Shown piece by piece: positions 12,620 to 22,933 of a DNA stretch of 64,000 nucleotides. The DNA is from Ilex aquifolium. Taxonomy: Eukaryota; Streptophyta; Magnoliopsida; Aquifoliales; Aquifoliaceae. The DNA lies in contig OX637395.1 in the NCBI GenBank assembly GCA_951799425.1, forward strand, positions 13,060,451 through 13,124,450, written 5' to 3'. A program made the translations under genes and the position numbers. The notes beneath the pieces were generated by a model. The model made no database searches. It saw only the letters and a program-made list of their open reading frames with translations, and was not told where the DNA came from. Within the stretch, counting starts at the first letter, position 1, and each line of letters opens with the position of its first letter.

Positions 12620-13300
12620 AACTATCCACTGAGTTCTTATTGACAATGGAAACTCCACTCACATCATATTTGCTTTAGCCTTTGACAAAATAGACATCGG
12701 CAGGGACAAGCTCGAGTCAATAAGAACTCACTTGCTTAGATTCTCGGGGGAAAGAGTTCTTCCCCTAGACTCAATCCAGCTCATCCTCACAATAGGTGAC
12801 CCCCCATGCCAATCAACGACTACTGTACGTTTCTTGATCATAGATGCCCCTTCGGCATACAATGTACTGCTAGGAAGACCTTCCCTCAACGCCATGAGAG
12901 CTATTTCCTCTGCCTATCACCTAGTAATGAAATTTTCTACTGAGAACGACGTTGGGACGGTCCGAGGAGACCAGCGCGTAGCGAGGGAATGCTATGTGGC
13001 ATCCATGAAGAAAAAGGAGGTCGAGACCATACAGCTGGACGAACTTGAAATAAGGGACGAGTTGGAAACAATGCTCATGCCCTTAGAAGAGCTGGAACCA
13101 GTCCAGTTAGATGAGGACCAAGAACACCTGGTGTATGTCGGGTCAAGGTTGCTCAAGGAGATCAAGCACCCCCCTCATCCAATTTTTAAAGGAAAATATC
13201 GAGTTGTTTGCCTAGAAGAAAAAAGACATGCAGGGGATCGACCCATCGATCATTATGCATCAGCTCAGTGTAAACCCGACCTTCAAGCCCATAAAACAAA
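12620..13300 (+). pseudogene. protease region of first Tat-like element
   Basis: The active-site neighbourhood reads VLIDNGNSTHII (about 12633). A long open frame from 12732 follows with FLIIDAPSAYNVLLGRPSLNAMRAISS, the conserved second half of a Tat-type aspartic protease, and then an acidic linker before RT. A stop at 12631-12633 lies just before the active site. D-N-G-S is usual in this clade where other lineages have D-S/T-G. Confidence 0.82.
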
Positions 13301-14050
13301 AATGAAGAAGATTTGTCCCAGAACGCCAAAAGGCCATAAACGAGGAAGTTTCCAAACTCCTCCATGCTAAGGCCATCAAGGAGGTAGATTACCCGACCTG
13401 GTTGGCCAACGTGGTCCTTGTGAAGAAGATCAATGACAAATGGCATCTCTGTATTGATTTCACTGCCTTGAATCGTGTCTGCCCCAAAGACAGTTTTTCA
13501 TTACCCCGAATCAATTTGATCGTGGATGCCACAGTAGGACATGAACTGCTCAGTTTCATGGATGTCTTCTTAGGGTACAATCAGATCAGAATAGATCCCA
13601 ACGACCAAGAGAAGGCATCCTTCGTAACTGAGTAGAGGACATATTGTTATCATGTCATGCCATTCGGGTTAAAGAACACAGGATCCATTTACCAGTGATT
13701 GGTAAATCGTATATTCCAGAAGTAGATCGGGACATCTATGGAGGTTTACATCGATGACATGTTGGTGAAATCATTGAAGGTCAAGCTCTACATCCGGCCC
13801 CTCGAAGAATCTTTCCTGATTCTCAAAAAATATCAAATAAAGTTCAACCTAGACAAATGCGCCTCCGGAGTCTCGGTAGGGAAATTCCTGGGTTTTATAG
13901 TCAACAGCCGAGTGATCGAGGCTAGTCCATAGAAAGTTCGGGCTTTGATAGATATGCAACAACTTTCAAACACAGAGAAGTTCAGCGTTTGACCAGAAGA
14001 TTAGTAGCGTTAAGCCGGTTTGTCTCCAGGTCAAGCAATAAATGCCAGTC
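13300..14050 (+). pseudogene. reverse transcriptase of first Tat-like element
   Basis: RT blocks in order: TWLANVVLVKKINDKWHLCI, DFTALNRVCPKDSFSLPRI, FMDVFLGYNQIRI, VMPFGLKN and the catalytic VYIDDMLVKS at about 13744-13773. The frames are 13402-13635 and 13738-13932, with stops at 13633-13635, near 13697 and 13930-13932. The catalytic aspartates are still present. Confidence 0.87.
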
Positions 14051-14560
14051 ATTCTTCAAGGTTCTAAAAAAGGCTTTCCACTGGGATGAACAGTGTGGGG
14101 TGGTGTTCAGAGCTCTCAAGGATTACCTCATCTCACCCCCAGTTCTCGTTAGACCTCGAGAAGGGAAAGTACTCACTTTGTACCTTGCTATCTCAAATTT
14201 CTCCACAAGTGCAGCGCTGGTAAGAGACCTAGACAGAGCTCAACAATCAGTTTATTACTGCAGCAAAGCTCTTCCAGGGGAAGAAGAAAGATACCCAAAG
14301 ATGGAGACATTAGTTCTGGCCTTAATAACCATAGCAAGAAGGCTCAGGCCTTATTTCTAGGCTCACACGATAAAAATCCCCACAGATCTACCAATAAAGC
14401 AGATCTTGCATAAACCTAAGTCATTGGGAATATTGGTCAAGTGGGCAATAGAGCTCAGTGAGTTCGATATCAGATATAAGCCCAGAACCACTACTTTTTT
14501 TTTTTTTTTCAGAACCACTACTAAAGGACAAGTATTGATGAATTTTATCACAGAATTCAC
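13989..14560 (+). pseudogene. first (gypsy-type) RNase H of first Tat-like element
   Basis: The open frame 13989-14360 starts in the RT connection (ALSRFVSRSSNKCQSFFKVL) and continues through VLTLYLAISNFSTSAALVRD and VYYCSKALPGEEERYPKMET. The usual catalytic D position in the LYLA block is not kept, as is common for the inactive first RNase H of Tat elements. It continues past a stop to KWAIELSEFDIRYKPRTTT near 14445-14500, where a poly-T insertion adds nine codons in frame. Confidence 0.82.
14483..14522. repeat. poly-T run between 13-bp direct repeats
   Basis: cagaaccactact occurs at 14483-14495 and again at 14510-14522, with only T residues between them (to 14509). Relatives of the protein here read straight through, so the T run plus one repeat copy is an insertion. 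It looks like a poly(A) tail inserted on the minus strand with a target duplication. Confidence 0.8.
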
Positions 14561-14617
14561 CACAGGTCAAGAAGCATCCCTGGAAGCAGCCCAACTGGTT
14601 CCCAACCTCCCAACGTG

Positions 14618-15010
14618 AAAACTTTTCATCGACGGAGCTGCCAACGCACAGGGCTGATCCTGACCTCTCCAGATGGGATAGACATAGAGTACGCCCTTAG
14701 ATTTGATTTTAAAGCTTCAAACAATAATGCAGAGTACGAGGCCGTGATAGTTGGGACCAAATTGGCCCACTCCATGGAGGTAGAACAACTAGTAATACAC
14801 AACGACTCCCAGCTGGTAGTAAAGCAAATCGAAGAGGCATACGAAGCTAAGGGAGAAAAGATGGCTCTATACCTGAACAAGGTACAAGAACTGATGAAAA
14901 ATTTCGTACAAGTTAAAATCATACATATTCCTTGAGTAGAGAATTCCCGAGTCGATGCCCTAGCTAGGCTAGCCATCGCTTCCCAAGAGAATCTAGACAG
15001 GCTCATACTA
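14618..15010 (+). pseudogene. second, archaeal-type RNase H of first Tat-like element
   Basis: After KLFIDGAANAQG (start of the fold with the first catalytic D) come LILTSPDGIDIEYALRF, NNNAEYEAVIVGTKLA (catalytic E) and LVIHNDSQLVVKQI (catalytic D). The domain closes with NSRVDALARLA, whose D is the fourth acidic residue. This second RNase H is diagnostic for Tat gypsy elements. All four acidic positions are still there, but a frameshift near 14615-14650 and a stop near 14935 break it. Confidence 0.87.
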
Positions 15011-15055
15011 GTCGAACACCTAGCTGAGCCATCTGTAAGCTCTAAATCTGAGGAG

Positions 15056-15285
15056 GTGTTCCCTTTCCTAATGCAGTCGACCTGGATGGACCCAATTCGG
15101 GATTACCTGCAGAATGGAGCTCTTCCAGCAGATTCCATAGAAGCAGTAAAACTAAGAGTTCAGTCATCCAGATTCACCATCCTCCAGGATAACTTGCACA
15201 AGAGAGGTTTCTCCTCACCGCTCTTGAGGTGTGTTGGCGATGAGGAAACAAATTACATCTGAAGAGAAATCCACGAAGGGAGTCT
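15056..15285 (+). pseudogene. integrase N-terminal remnant of first Tat-like element
   Basis: The open frame 15056-15262 reads WMDPIRDYLQNGALPAD and ILQDNLHKRGFSSPLLRCV, the pre-integrase segment. A stop and REIHEGS follow, the beginning of the HHCC zinc motif. The next bases already belong to the LTR, so the rest of integrase is gone. Confidence 0.8.
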
Positions 15286-15289
15286 CTTA

Positions 15290-15653
15290 CTCGGTGACTG
15301 CATAACAAACACATCTGTTACAGATAAGAGGCAAGGATCAGACCGAAAGATCAGGCAAGGCCCTGGGAGACTATAAGTAAGAGGCATATCCCTCACAAGC
15401 CAGAAAAAGCTACCAGTCTAAATAAACACTTTGTGTAATTCTCCCTTTTATCAATAAAATCTTCCCCATGAGCAAGAGACTTCCTTGAGAGTGAATTAGC
15501 CGAGATCCTGAGCTGGTGAATCACTATAAACTCTTTGTTTGCAATCCCTCCATCACATTTGCTCAATTCTGAAGAGCCTAGAAGCTCTGACTAGATCATC
15601 TAGTGATTCCCTGAGAATCATAACCCTTTTCAATTGCACAGCACACACCATCA
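15290..15653 (+). repeat. truncated 3' LTR of first Tat-like element
   Basis: It matches 10377-10729 with scattered differences and ends CACACCATCA like the 5' copy. The first ~230 bp are missing. Confidence 0.87.
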
Positions 15654-15659
15654 ACAACT

Positions 15660-17385
15660 GTTCTTTTTATAGAACCAAAAGACAAATGGAGAAAAAAGCT
15701 AAGAAACAAGGCTTTGATTACCACTATGGTTGTTGAAGATCTAAAATTTAGCATATTCATGTTCTATAGGAATGACGTCACGCAACAAATCTTGTTCTAT
15801 TGATTATGAAGTTGATGTATTTTCCTCTCATTTTTGGTCTTTTTCAAATTCTTGCAAACTATTTCAATTTTTGACAATTAAAGAGAACTCTTAATATTTG
15901 TAAGACAAACATTCAACAAGCAAATTAATACAATGTTCAATTAGAAATTTTCAATGAAACAACCTACTTTTCAACTCCAGTGCTATGATTATCCTCATTG
16001 AATTTATGTTTTTCAGTAGTATGAAGGGTCTTTGTCAACTTGGAACCCTTTATTGCTTCACTGCTTCTATTATTCCTTTTGTTTATATCCTCTAGAAAAT
16101 AGTCTTTCTTGAGTTCCTTCTTCAACTCCTCAATAATCTTGGTTAACAATTAAATAAAGAAAACAACATTCAATAACAGTAGGAATCATCAACTTCAAAT
16201 CCAAAACGTACATATTTCTTCACCTTCAAGTATTATTGTCAAAGTTATTCGATAGGTTCCACCACCTAACTTTGTTGTTTTCCATTTAGGTGGTGCTAAG
16301 TCGAATAGACGCTTAAAACATATCTTCATCATTACAATATTTTCTGCCATAATTTTGATACGAAACTATAAGCGTCATATCAGGTATAATTTTCTTTGGA
16401 AAATATTTGTTTTAGTGGTTGATATGTTATGTGGTATTGATCTTTTTTCTGGAAAATAATGGTTCCACTTTTTTTTTTTGTGTTAATTTTTTGTGTTATA
16501 AGAGTTCAATAAATGTGCAACATATCAGATTTGGATTGAGTATGGGCACGCACACATGCAATCACTTCTATGCTCATAAGAGCACCAGTGTGGTGACAAG
16601 CCTATTACAAAAATTTGTAAAGCTTAATTTAATTCTTTTAATATTTAGAGAGATGTTATCCAATTTTGTTGCATAAGAATCTGAATACTGATAAAATTTA
16701 TAAAAAGCTTGATAGAAAATTTTATAACATTAGTTATACATTAGGATTGGTTAGTAATATGATTTGAGGACCCTAATGCTTTATTATAATGTTTGAATCC
16801 AAAGTTATGCCAAAAACAGATGAATCTAAACCTAATTATCATATTAGCAGGCTAAACTTCAGCCCTGCCATATGTTTAGGATGGGCCTATTAAGTATTTG
16901 TATAAGGTGCCACTTAACATAAATAAACTACACATTGACACAGTATGGTTGTTTTTTTTGTAGTGTTAGTTGTTTTTTTCCAAAAAAAGAAAAGACAAAA
17001 TAGAAGCATGTTATAATACTATCATACAAAAAATAATATGTATGCATAATATACTTATATATGTGCATGTATCTTCCATACGATTAAACTTGGAAGAAGC
17101 GAGAAACCTGAACAAGACAAAAAAGCTAAGATGACTTAAAAAATGAAAAAAGTACTTACAATTTTTTTTGCCAAGAAAGTGGCACTTAAAAATTTTATAA
17201 TTATAACTGTGATTTTGGTCGCAAATACGTGAATTAAAGTTGGAGAAATCCTAGCCTTATAACAAAACAAATGACAAGTGGCTAATTATAGTGAAAGAAT
17301 GGAGGATCTCCATTTCTACCAAGAATGGAGAGGAGTCGGAGTCGTACTGAATACATGAAACACAGATCCTACATCTTTAATCTTA
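15660..17385. other. intergenic AT-rich stretch
   Basis: No gene is recognised. An imperfect inverted repeat sits at 16245-16308. The rest shows only A/T runs. Confidence 0.5.
16245..16308. repeat. imperfect inverted repeat (hairpin)
   Basis: The left arm, with tattcgataggttccacca, and the right arm, with its reverse complement (caccacctaa and attcgac segments), form a stem of about 23 pairs with a few mismatches and a loop of about 15 bases rich in T and G. Confidence 0.6.
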
Positions 17386-17388
17386 CAA

Positions 17389-17391
<3 letters not shown>

Positions 17392-17441
<50 letters not shown>

Positions 17442-17442
17442 A
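17392..17442. repeat. (TC)n microsatellite
   Basis: About 25 TC units with one interruption. The frame that crosses it (17325-17582) is low complexity and not a gene. Confidence 0.95.
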
Positions 17443-17976
17443 TCGTTGCCTTCCACAGTTACTATCCCTCCATTGCCCCTATAACCCATCATCTTTTACC
17501 CATCCCCCTACCGTCTCCACGCCCCAAATCCCCACCCTCCTCTCTTCCCATAGTCCCCACTCCCCACCTCCAGCTACCATAGATCCCCCAAATCCCACCT
17601 TCACGCCCCCCAAACTCACCCAACTACACCCACCTTAATCGTCGTGTGTCTGCATGTGTTCTCTACATTGGTTTGATGAATAAGATTCCAAATATCATAC
17701 CACATGGGTCATTATATAGTTCGATCAATTAAAGTATGTAACATAGGTTTGTGTTAAGCTTATCAAAAACCAAGATAGAGTTTGTGTTAGTGGTGAGATA
17801 TAGCTGTGGTGGTTGTTTGCAATGCAATGGGGGGTTTTGTTGTTCGTCATCGATGCGGGAATAGACAGTGACTACTACTGGAGTTGATGATTTGGGAATA
17901 GACAAAATCATGTGATGGGACGTGACAAGTCAGACCAATCAAATACGGGCATGTGGCTTTTGCCTTGGTATGTAGA

Positions 17977-18125
17977 TGACGTCATTCGGAGAAAAAGTAA
18001 TGACAACAAGAACGCAATAAACTCCCCTTGAAATCGTGATGTCACTTGAATTTATCTAACGTCACTCGGATACATGTGACATCATTCGGGAGGAAGAAGA
18101 TGTCACTCTGTCAGGTGTGATGTCA
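17977..18125. promoter_or_regulatory. cluster of TGACGTCA-like motifs
   Basis: tgacgtca occurs at 17977-17984. Close variants follow: tgatgtca, aacgtcac, tgacatca, gatgtcac and tgatgtca, mostly followed by tcgg or tcgga. ACGT-core palindromes of this kind are binding sites for plant bZIP factors. They lie just upstream of the second Tat-like element or within its U3, whose left boundary I cannot fix. Confidence 0.45.
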
Positions 18126-19135
18126 ATCGACAGGCTTGGTTCGTTAGGAAAGCATGGGGAATGCCTATTCGATGATAAACGAGGGAACACAATTTGCAAG
18201 GATCTCTACTCCACTCTCAGTAAGCGTGGGTCCATTATCTCATGCTGTCAGAACAGGCATCATCACACACTCCAGCCAATTATGGAGAGGTCCGTAAGAC
18301 TTGTACAACTGGTGATAAATGCTCTTCATGAGCATGCGACAAATAATCAATGCACAAGGGAGGATAAAGGCGAAACATCTACTCCTCGGCATGCCGAGTG
18401 GCGCCAGGCATTTATTATCGCAGGAGAAGGCCTCCAACATCATATCTTGGAATTAACAATCGGCAGAGACTCAGATGCCGAAAGATTAATACCATCGATG
18501 CACGTCTTGTGAAACGCACGTAGAAGGATCAGGGATCGAGGTCAAAGGCAAAATTCAGCTCGCTGCCCTGTCATCTGACAAGGTCAGCAAGACATCCTTA
18601 CTGTCCTAAGGAATAACCAAGCTCGATGCTCTATCATCTAACAAGGTCAGCAAGACATCCTTGCTGTCCTAGGGAATAACCAATCAAGAAGCCTCCCTCC
18701 AAGGAGTGACAAGGTCAGCAAGACATCCTTGCTGTCCTATGGAATAACCAAGCTCGATGCTCTGTCATCTAACAAGGTCAGCAAGACATCCTTGCTGTCC
18801 TAGGGAATAACCAATCAGGAAGCCTCCCACCAAGGAGAATGGTATGAGGTTTCCTCGATAGGGATGTTCATCTACCAAGAAGGTATAAATAGCTCTCTTG
18901 GTCGAAGGAGAGAGGTACGCTCAACATTCCAACACTAACACTGAATATTGTCTTATTCCCTCCTTAAGAAACTGACTTAAGCATCGGAGGGGAATCACCA
19001 AAAACATCTCCAGCTTCCCTTCTAACTCTTTTTCTGTGAGCCTTAGGTCTCTCATCATCCTCTCAAAGCAAGATTATCCTAGAGTGTCGATCAGAGTGTT
19101 GCTATCACACCATTGTGCAAGAAATCACTTGCACA
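18116..19135 (+). repeat. 5' LTR of second Tat-like element (left end uncertain)
   Basis: A TATA box (tataaata, 18884-18891) marks the promoter. The LTR closes with an 8-bp perfect hairpin, TGTGCAAG (19114-19121) and CTTGCACA (19128-19135). The region 18578-18830 is tandemly repeated. An open frame at 18117-18512 lies in U3 and has no recognisable product. Confidence 0.65.
18578..18830. repeat. tandem array with hairpin core in LTR U3
   Basis: A core starting acaaggtcagcaagacatcc recurs at 18578, 18641, 18709 and 18772. The spacing is 63, 68 and 63, so a ~131-bp dimer is duplicated. Inside each core CAGCAAG and CTTGCTG pair around a 5-base loop. Confidence 0.88.
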
Positions 19136-19601
19136 ATTTGGTGTCGTCTGTAGGAATGATCAAAGCTTCCTTATAGCCAATATAATGGTTAACACTTGAT
19201 CAACGAGATTATGCAAATGAAAACCCACGACTTCAGAAGAGGACTAATCCCCTTCCAAATATATCTACGTCCAAGTCAGTGCACCATACTAACAACTTGG
19301 TCCAAGACCAGCTCGCCAGTCAAGAACGTGCCCTTCAGCCTAGGCAGTAGTCCCAGCACACCGTCCCTAGCCTTAAGGGGGTAGGAGTGGAACCCTAGCC
19401 CGTGAGCTGGTGGATCTCATAGAAGAGCGGTTAGAGGGTCATTTTAAGCAGATCGAGGAGGATAACATCAATATGCTCAACATGCTGGATGAGTTTGGAT
19501 GTTCTAGAGGTCCTAAGAGTCTCAGTCATTTCTCCAGGAGCAAGTCTTGTATAGAAAAGTTGAGACGGGACGATCTCCATCATCGCCTTTCTTAGAGGGC
19601 G

Positions 19602-20640
19602 GTGAACTCCAAGGAGCTGAAGCCTATCCTCCACAAGGCAAGAGAAGTTGTTGTCCTGAAGAAAAGGGATAAACAGCTAGCGAATGTTGACTTCCGTAGG
19701 CATCTCTCTCGGGGAAAAGCAAGGAAAAAGTCTGAGGGTTCTACCCTCTTTGTGAAGGCTGTTGGGATAAGGCTCCACGAGGCGTCCCCCAAATGCCATA
19801 GGGGAAACGATGATTTGAGGGCCCATCTAAACTCAAAGAGGCTTGAGAAAGCCGCCCAGCAACAAAGGGAAGATACCGATGACGAGCTTGTCCACTCTTT
19901 TTTTGTCTGTGGCATAAGGGAAGTGGAGATGCCTCATAAGTTCGTAGTGCCTCGTTGCAAGGTATATGATGGCCGATCCGACCATGAAGCTCATCTTCGA
20001 CAATACAAGCAGCTCATGTCATTCTACGACACCAACTCGAAGTTATTGTATCGGGTGTTCTCAATGAGTCTCGGTGACACCGCTATGAAATGGTATGAAA
20101 GTCTACCCCTAGACACCATAGGGTCATGGACGGAATTGACCACACATTTTACTGCCCGATTCATCAAGGGCAGCAAGCTCCCTAAGGACGTCGGATTGCT
20201 ACTAACCCTCCAACGGAGGGACAAAGAAATTCTTAAACAATATGCTACCCGTTATTGGGAGGAGGTCAACAAGGTGGAAGGATGTTCTGAGGTGATGGCA
20301 GTCGCCTCTTTTAAACTCGACTTGTCCCGAGACACTAACCTGTATCGGTCCTTCAGTGGATCATACACCCTCCCCTTTGGGAAAATTACCTTACCTGTCA
20401 AGACAGGCCCCATCGTCCAGTTAACGAAATTTGTGGTTATCGACTCGGATTCACCGTACAATGCTATTATGAGAAGAATATGGTTGCACGCTCTCCACTC
20501 CTCCTACCACCAGAAGTTGAAGTTCCCCACTCCATAAGGCATTATAGAAATCTACGAGGATCAAGCCTCGACCAAGAGTTGCTTCTACGCAGCTGTAAAG
20601 GCGGGGGTTACATCCAAGGAGAAGGAGCCTGATCCCGATG
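19602..20640 (+). pseudogene. gag joined to protease tail, second Tat-like element
   Basis: The open frame 19602-20537 (311 codons) has the gag blocks FVVPRCKVYDGRSDHEAHLR, SMSLGDTAMKWYESLPLDTI and LTTHFTARFIKGSKLPKD up to about residue 245. It then switches to protease: LTKFVVIDSDSPYNAIMRRI and LHALHSSYHQKLKFPTP. The end of gag, the zinc knuckle and the protease active site are missing, so an in-frame deletion near 20355 fused the two. A stop at 20535-20537 follows. Similarity continues to about 20640. Confidence 0.82.
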
Positions 20641-20789
20641 CCACCATGGACAAATAGCAATCAAAGTTCAAGCGATGGGGGGTTGATGGGCCGAGCATGG
20701 ACCTCTTCGATCACTCAATAAAGGATTTGAGGACCGTGTATTTAGATCTAGAGGACAGAGAAAAGTTCTTCCGAATTGGCTCTCAGATG

Positions 20790-21560
20790 CCTCCGAAGGA
20801 GTAAGATGAAATGATATACTTTCTACTTCGAAACATGGAGGTGTTTGCATGGCATCCCTCAGAGATGAAGGGGATCAATCCCAAGGTCATAAGTCATCGG
20901 TTGCACGTAGATCCAAGATTTAAGCCCATAAAATATAAACCACATTGATCGGCTCCACATCATGTCAGCGCTATAAAGGAAGAAGTCAAGCGACTATTGG
21001 AAGCCGATGCAATCACAGAAGTGCAATTCTCGGAATGGCTATCTAACGCAGTGTGCGCGAAAAAGAAAAGTGGAAAGTGGAGCGACTGCATCGATTTTAC
21101 TGATCTGAAGAAGGCATGCCCCAAGGATGACTACCTAATACTGAAGGCGGACCAGCTGGTAGACTCCATTACGAGACACAAGTGAATGACGTTTATGGAT
21201 GCACGAGCGGGCTAGCACCAGATCCCCTGCATCCCTCGAATTAGGAAAAAATGACTTTCATTATGCCATTAGGAGTATATTGCTACAAAGTTATGCTATT
21301 CAATCTCAAAAATGTGGGGGCAACTTATCAACTCCTAATGAACAAGATGTTTAAGTAGAAGATAGAGGTAAATATATAGGTGTACATTGATGACATGCTT
21401 GTAAAAAGCAAGAACCGAGAGTATCATTTAGGAGATTTGGGTATGACCGTGCAAACGCTCCGAGAGTACGGGTTGAAGCTGAATGCAGCAAAATGCTCAT
21501 TCGGGATCAGCTCGGGTAAGTTCCTCAGGTATTTAGTTACGTAGCGTGGCATAGATGCAA
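20790..21560 (+). pseudogene. reverse transcriptase of second Tat-like element
   Basis: MEVFAWHPSEMKGI and ISHRLHVDPRFKPI precede the RT. Then come EVKRLLEADAITEVQFSEWL, NAVCAKKKSGKW and DFTDLKKACPKDDYLI. MDARAG (21195) and the catalytic VYIDDMLVKSK (21380-21412) are followed by YGLKLNAAKCSFGISSGKFL. At least seven stops and shifts interrupt it. Confidence 0.83.
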
Positions 21561-21589
21561 GTCTTGGGCAGATACGAGCCATCGTTGAT

Positions 21590-22255
21590 GTCCAAGAGCC
21601 GAAGACTGTTCAGGGCATACAAAAGCTGACAAGGATGTTGGCCGCCCTAAATCGTTTCATATCCAAATTTTGGATAAGTGCAGACCCTTCTTCGATGCCC
21701 TTAAAAATCATGGAGGGATAAATGGGACGATGAATGTAGCAAGGCTCTGTAAGGAATAAAGGACTATCTTAGAGTCTCGCCGACCCTCTCAGTCTCAGGA
21801 AACAGGGAAAACGTTATACCTTTATCTTGCGGTCTCAGAGTTCGCCGTAAGTGGGCCTTTGGTCCGAGAGGTGGAGAATGAGCAAAAGCCAGTGTACTAC
21901 ATGAGCAAGGCATTGCTCGATCCCGAAACGAGATACCTCCTGTTGAAAAAATGGCATTGGCTCTGATCACTGCGGCAAGGAAGCTCAGGCATTATTTCCA
22001 AGCCCATCCAATAGTGGTATTGACCAATCAACCACTCAAATCCGTCCTCAGAAGGGCTGACCTATTCGGGAGAGTAGCTAAATAATCCATCGAAATGGGG
22101 AAGCACGAAATCCAGTACAAACCCCGTACGGCGATCAAGGGGCAGTCCTGACAGATTTTATTGTAGAGTTCACCCCCAACACGACTCCTTTTGAAGAAGA
22201 GGTTGTCACCCCTAGGCAGGTGTCTCATGGGGTATGCTAACAGATGTTGAGACAC
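21590..22255 (+). pseudogene. RNase H of second Tat-like element, truncated
   Basis: Readable blocks are LTRMLAALNRFISKF, TLYLYLAVSEFAVSGPLVRE, PVYYMSKALLDPETRY, ALITAARKLRHYFQAHPI and EIQYKPRTAIKGQ, spread over three frames. The following ADFIVEF-type linker is present, then similarity ends. The second RNase H and integrase are not found. Confidence 0.82.
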
Positions 22256-22394
22256 AACAAAATTATGAATTAACTAAGTAATTCTCAAAACTTCTTGTTG
22301 TTTGACTTACACTCAACATATCGAGCAATAGAAATGCTCACATGCAAAGGTGTAGTTTTTATCATACTTAGAGTTTGATTCTTAGGTAAAGGTA

Positions 22395-22860
22395 TTCAAA
22401 ATGCTCAAATTTTGGTTTGGGCCTGAATAACCCTCGTAAAGTAACAAGTGATGGTTGAAATCTAGGAAATAATTTTGGTTCTTGCTTTCTTGGCCTAAAT
22501 GACATTTATCATATGTAGAGTGATGGATGGAAACTTTCCCATTTTGTTCTTGGGGGTTTTGATTCTTGGGGATGAATAGTCCTGATCGCTCACCAAGTGA
22601 AAATAATTTAAAACTCATTGGATTTTGGTTATTTTTAGCCTCAAGGGAGTAACAATTGAAGATCCTTGGGTTTGGGTCTTGGGCAGAATAGTCCTCTGAA
22701 CTTTACTTTTTGACTGAAGTTTGAAAGCTTTCATATTTTTATTCTTGGGCTAAATAACCTTTACATTGTACGCACCGATGGTTAAACATCATCAAGCTTT
22801 AGTGCTTAGACTAAATAGTCCTCATTTTGTATGGATGAAGAAAAGATTTAGTGTTTAGAC
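22395..22860. repeat. degenerate tandem repeat, unit about 60-75 bp
   Basis: A core like ttgggc-taaatagtcctc recurs at about 22420, 22491, 22570, 22681, 22747 and 22810. Between them T-rich tracts and copies of gtgatggttgaaa are loosely conserved. Units have drifted far, so the borders are soft. Confidence 0.6.
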
Positions 22861-22933
22861 TATGAATTGTGGTATACGTGAATCTTATGGAAAAAAATAT
22901 GGGGATTATCTCTTGTATAGGTGGAAGTGATAA

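Larger units (their letters stand above)
10145..15653 (+). mobile_element. Tat-like Ty3/gypsy retrotransposon, integrase-deleted
   Basis: The 5' LTR is 10145-10729 (TGATGATATC...CACACCATCA) and a partial 3' LTR lies at 15290-15653. Target duplications are acaat (10140-10144) and acaac (15654-15658), 4 of 5 matching. Between the LTRs, in order, are gag, protease, RT, RNase H and a second RNase H of the archaeal type; the second RNase H is the hallmark of the Tat clade. Integrase stops in its N-terminal part and the sequence jumps straight into the middle of the 3' LTR, so one deletion removed the integrase core and the first ~230 bp of that LTR. Many in-frame stops make every protein defective. 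Confidence 0.87.
18116..22255 (+). mobile_element. second Tat-like Ty3/gypsy element, 3'-truncated
   Basis: The 5' LTR ends at 19135, followed by a primer-site-like ttggtgtcgtctgtagg, then gag, a protease remnant, RT, RNase H and the start of the segment leading to the second RNase H. Coding similarity stops near 22240 and no 3' LTR is found. The start at 18116 (TGTGATG) is a guess based on the TGTG...CACA ends. Protein blocks match the first Tat-like element in order and type but differ in sequence, so it is another family. Confidence 0.75.

Noticed and set aside
17325-17582. Ser/Leu- and Pro-rich open frame
   Set aside because: It is generated by the TC microsatellite and C-rich sequence. 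No family resemblance.
18117-18512. 131-codon open frame
   Set aside because: It lies in the U3 part of a Tat LTR, has no recognisable domain and crosses sequence better explained as promoter DNA.
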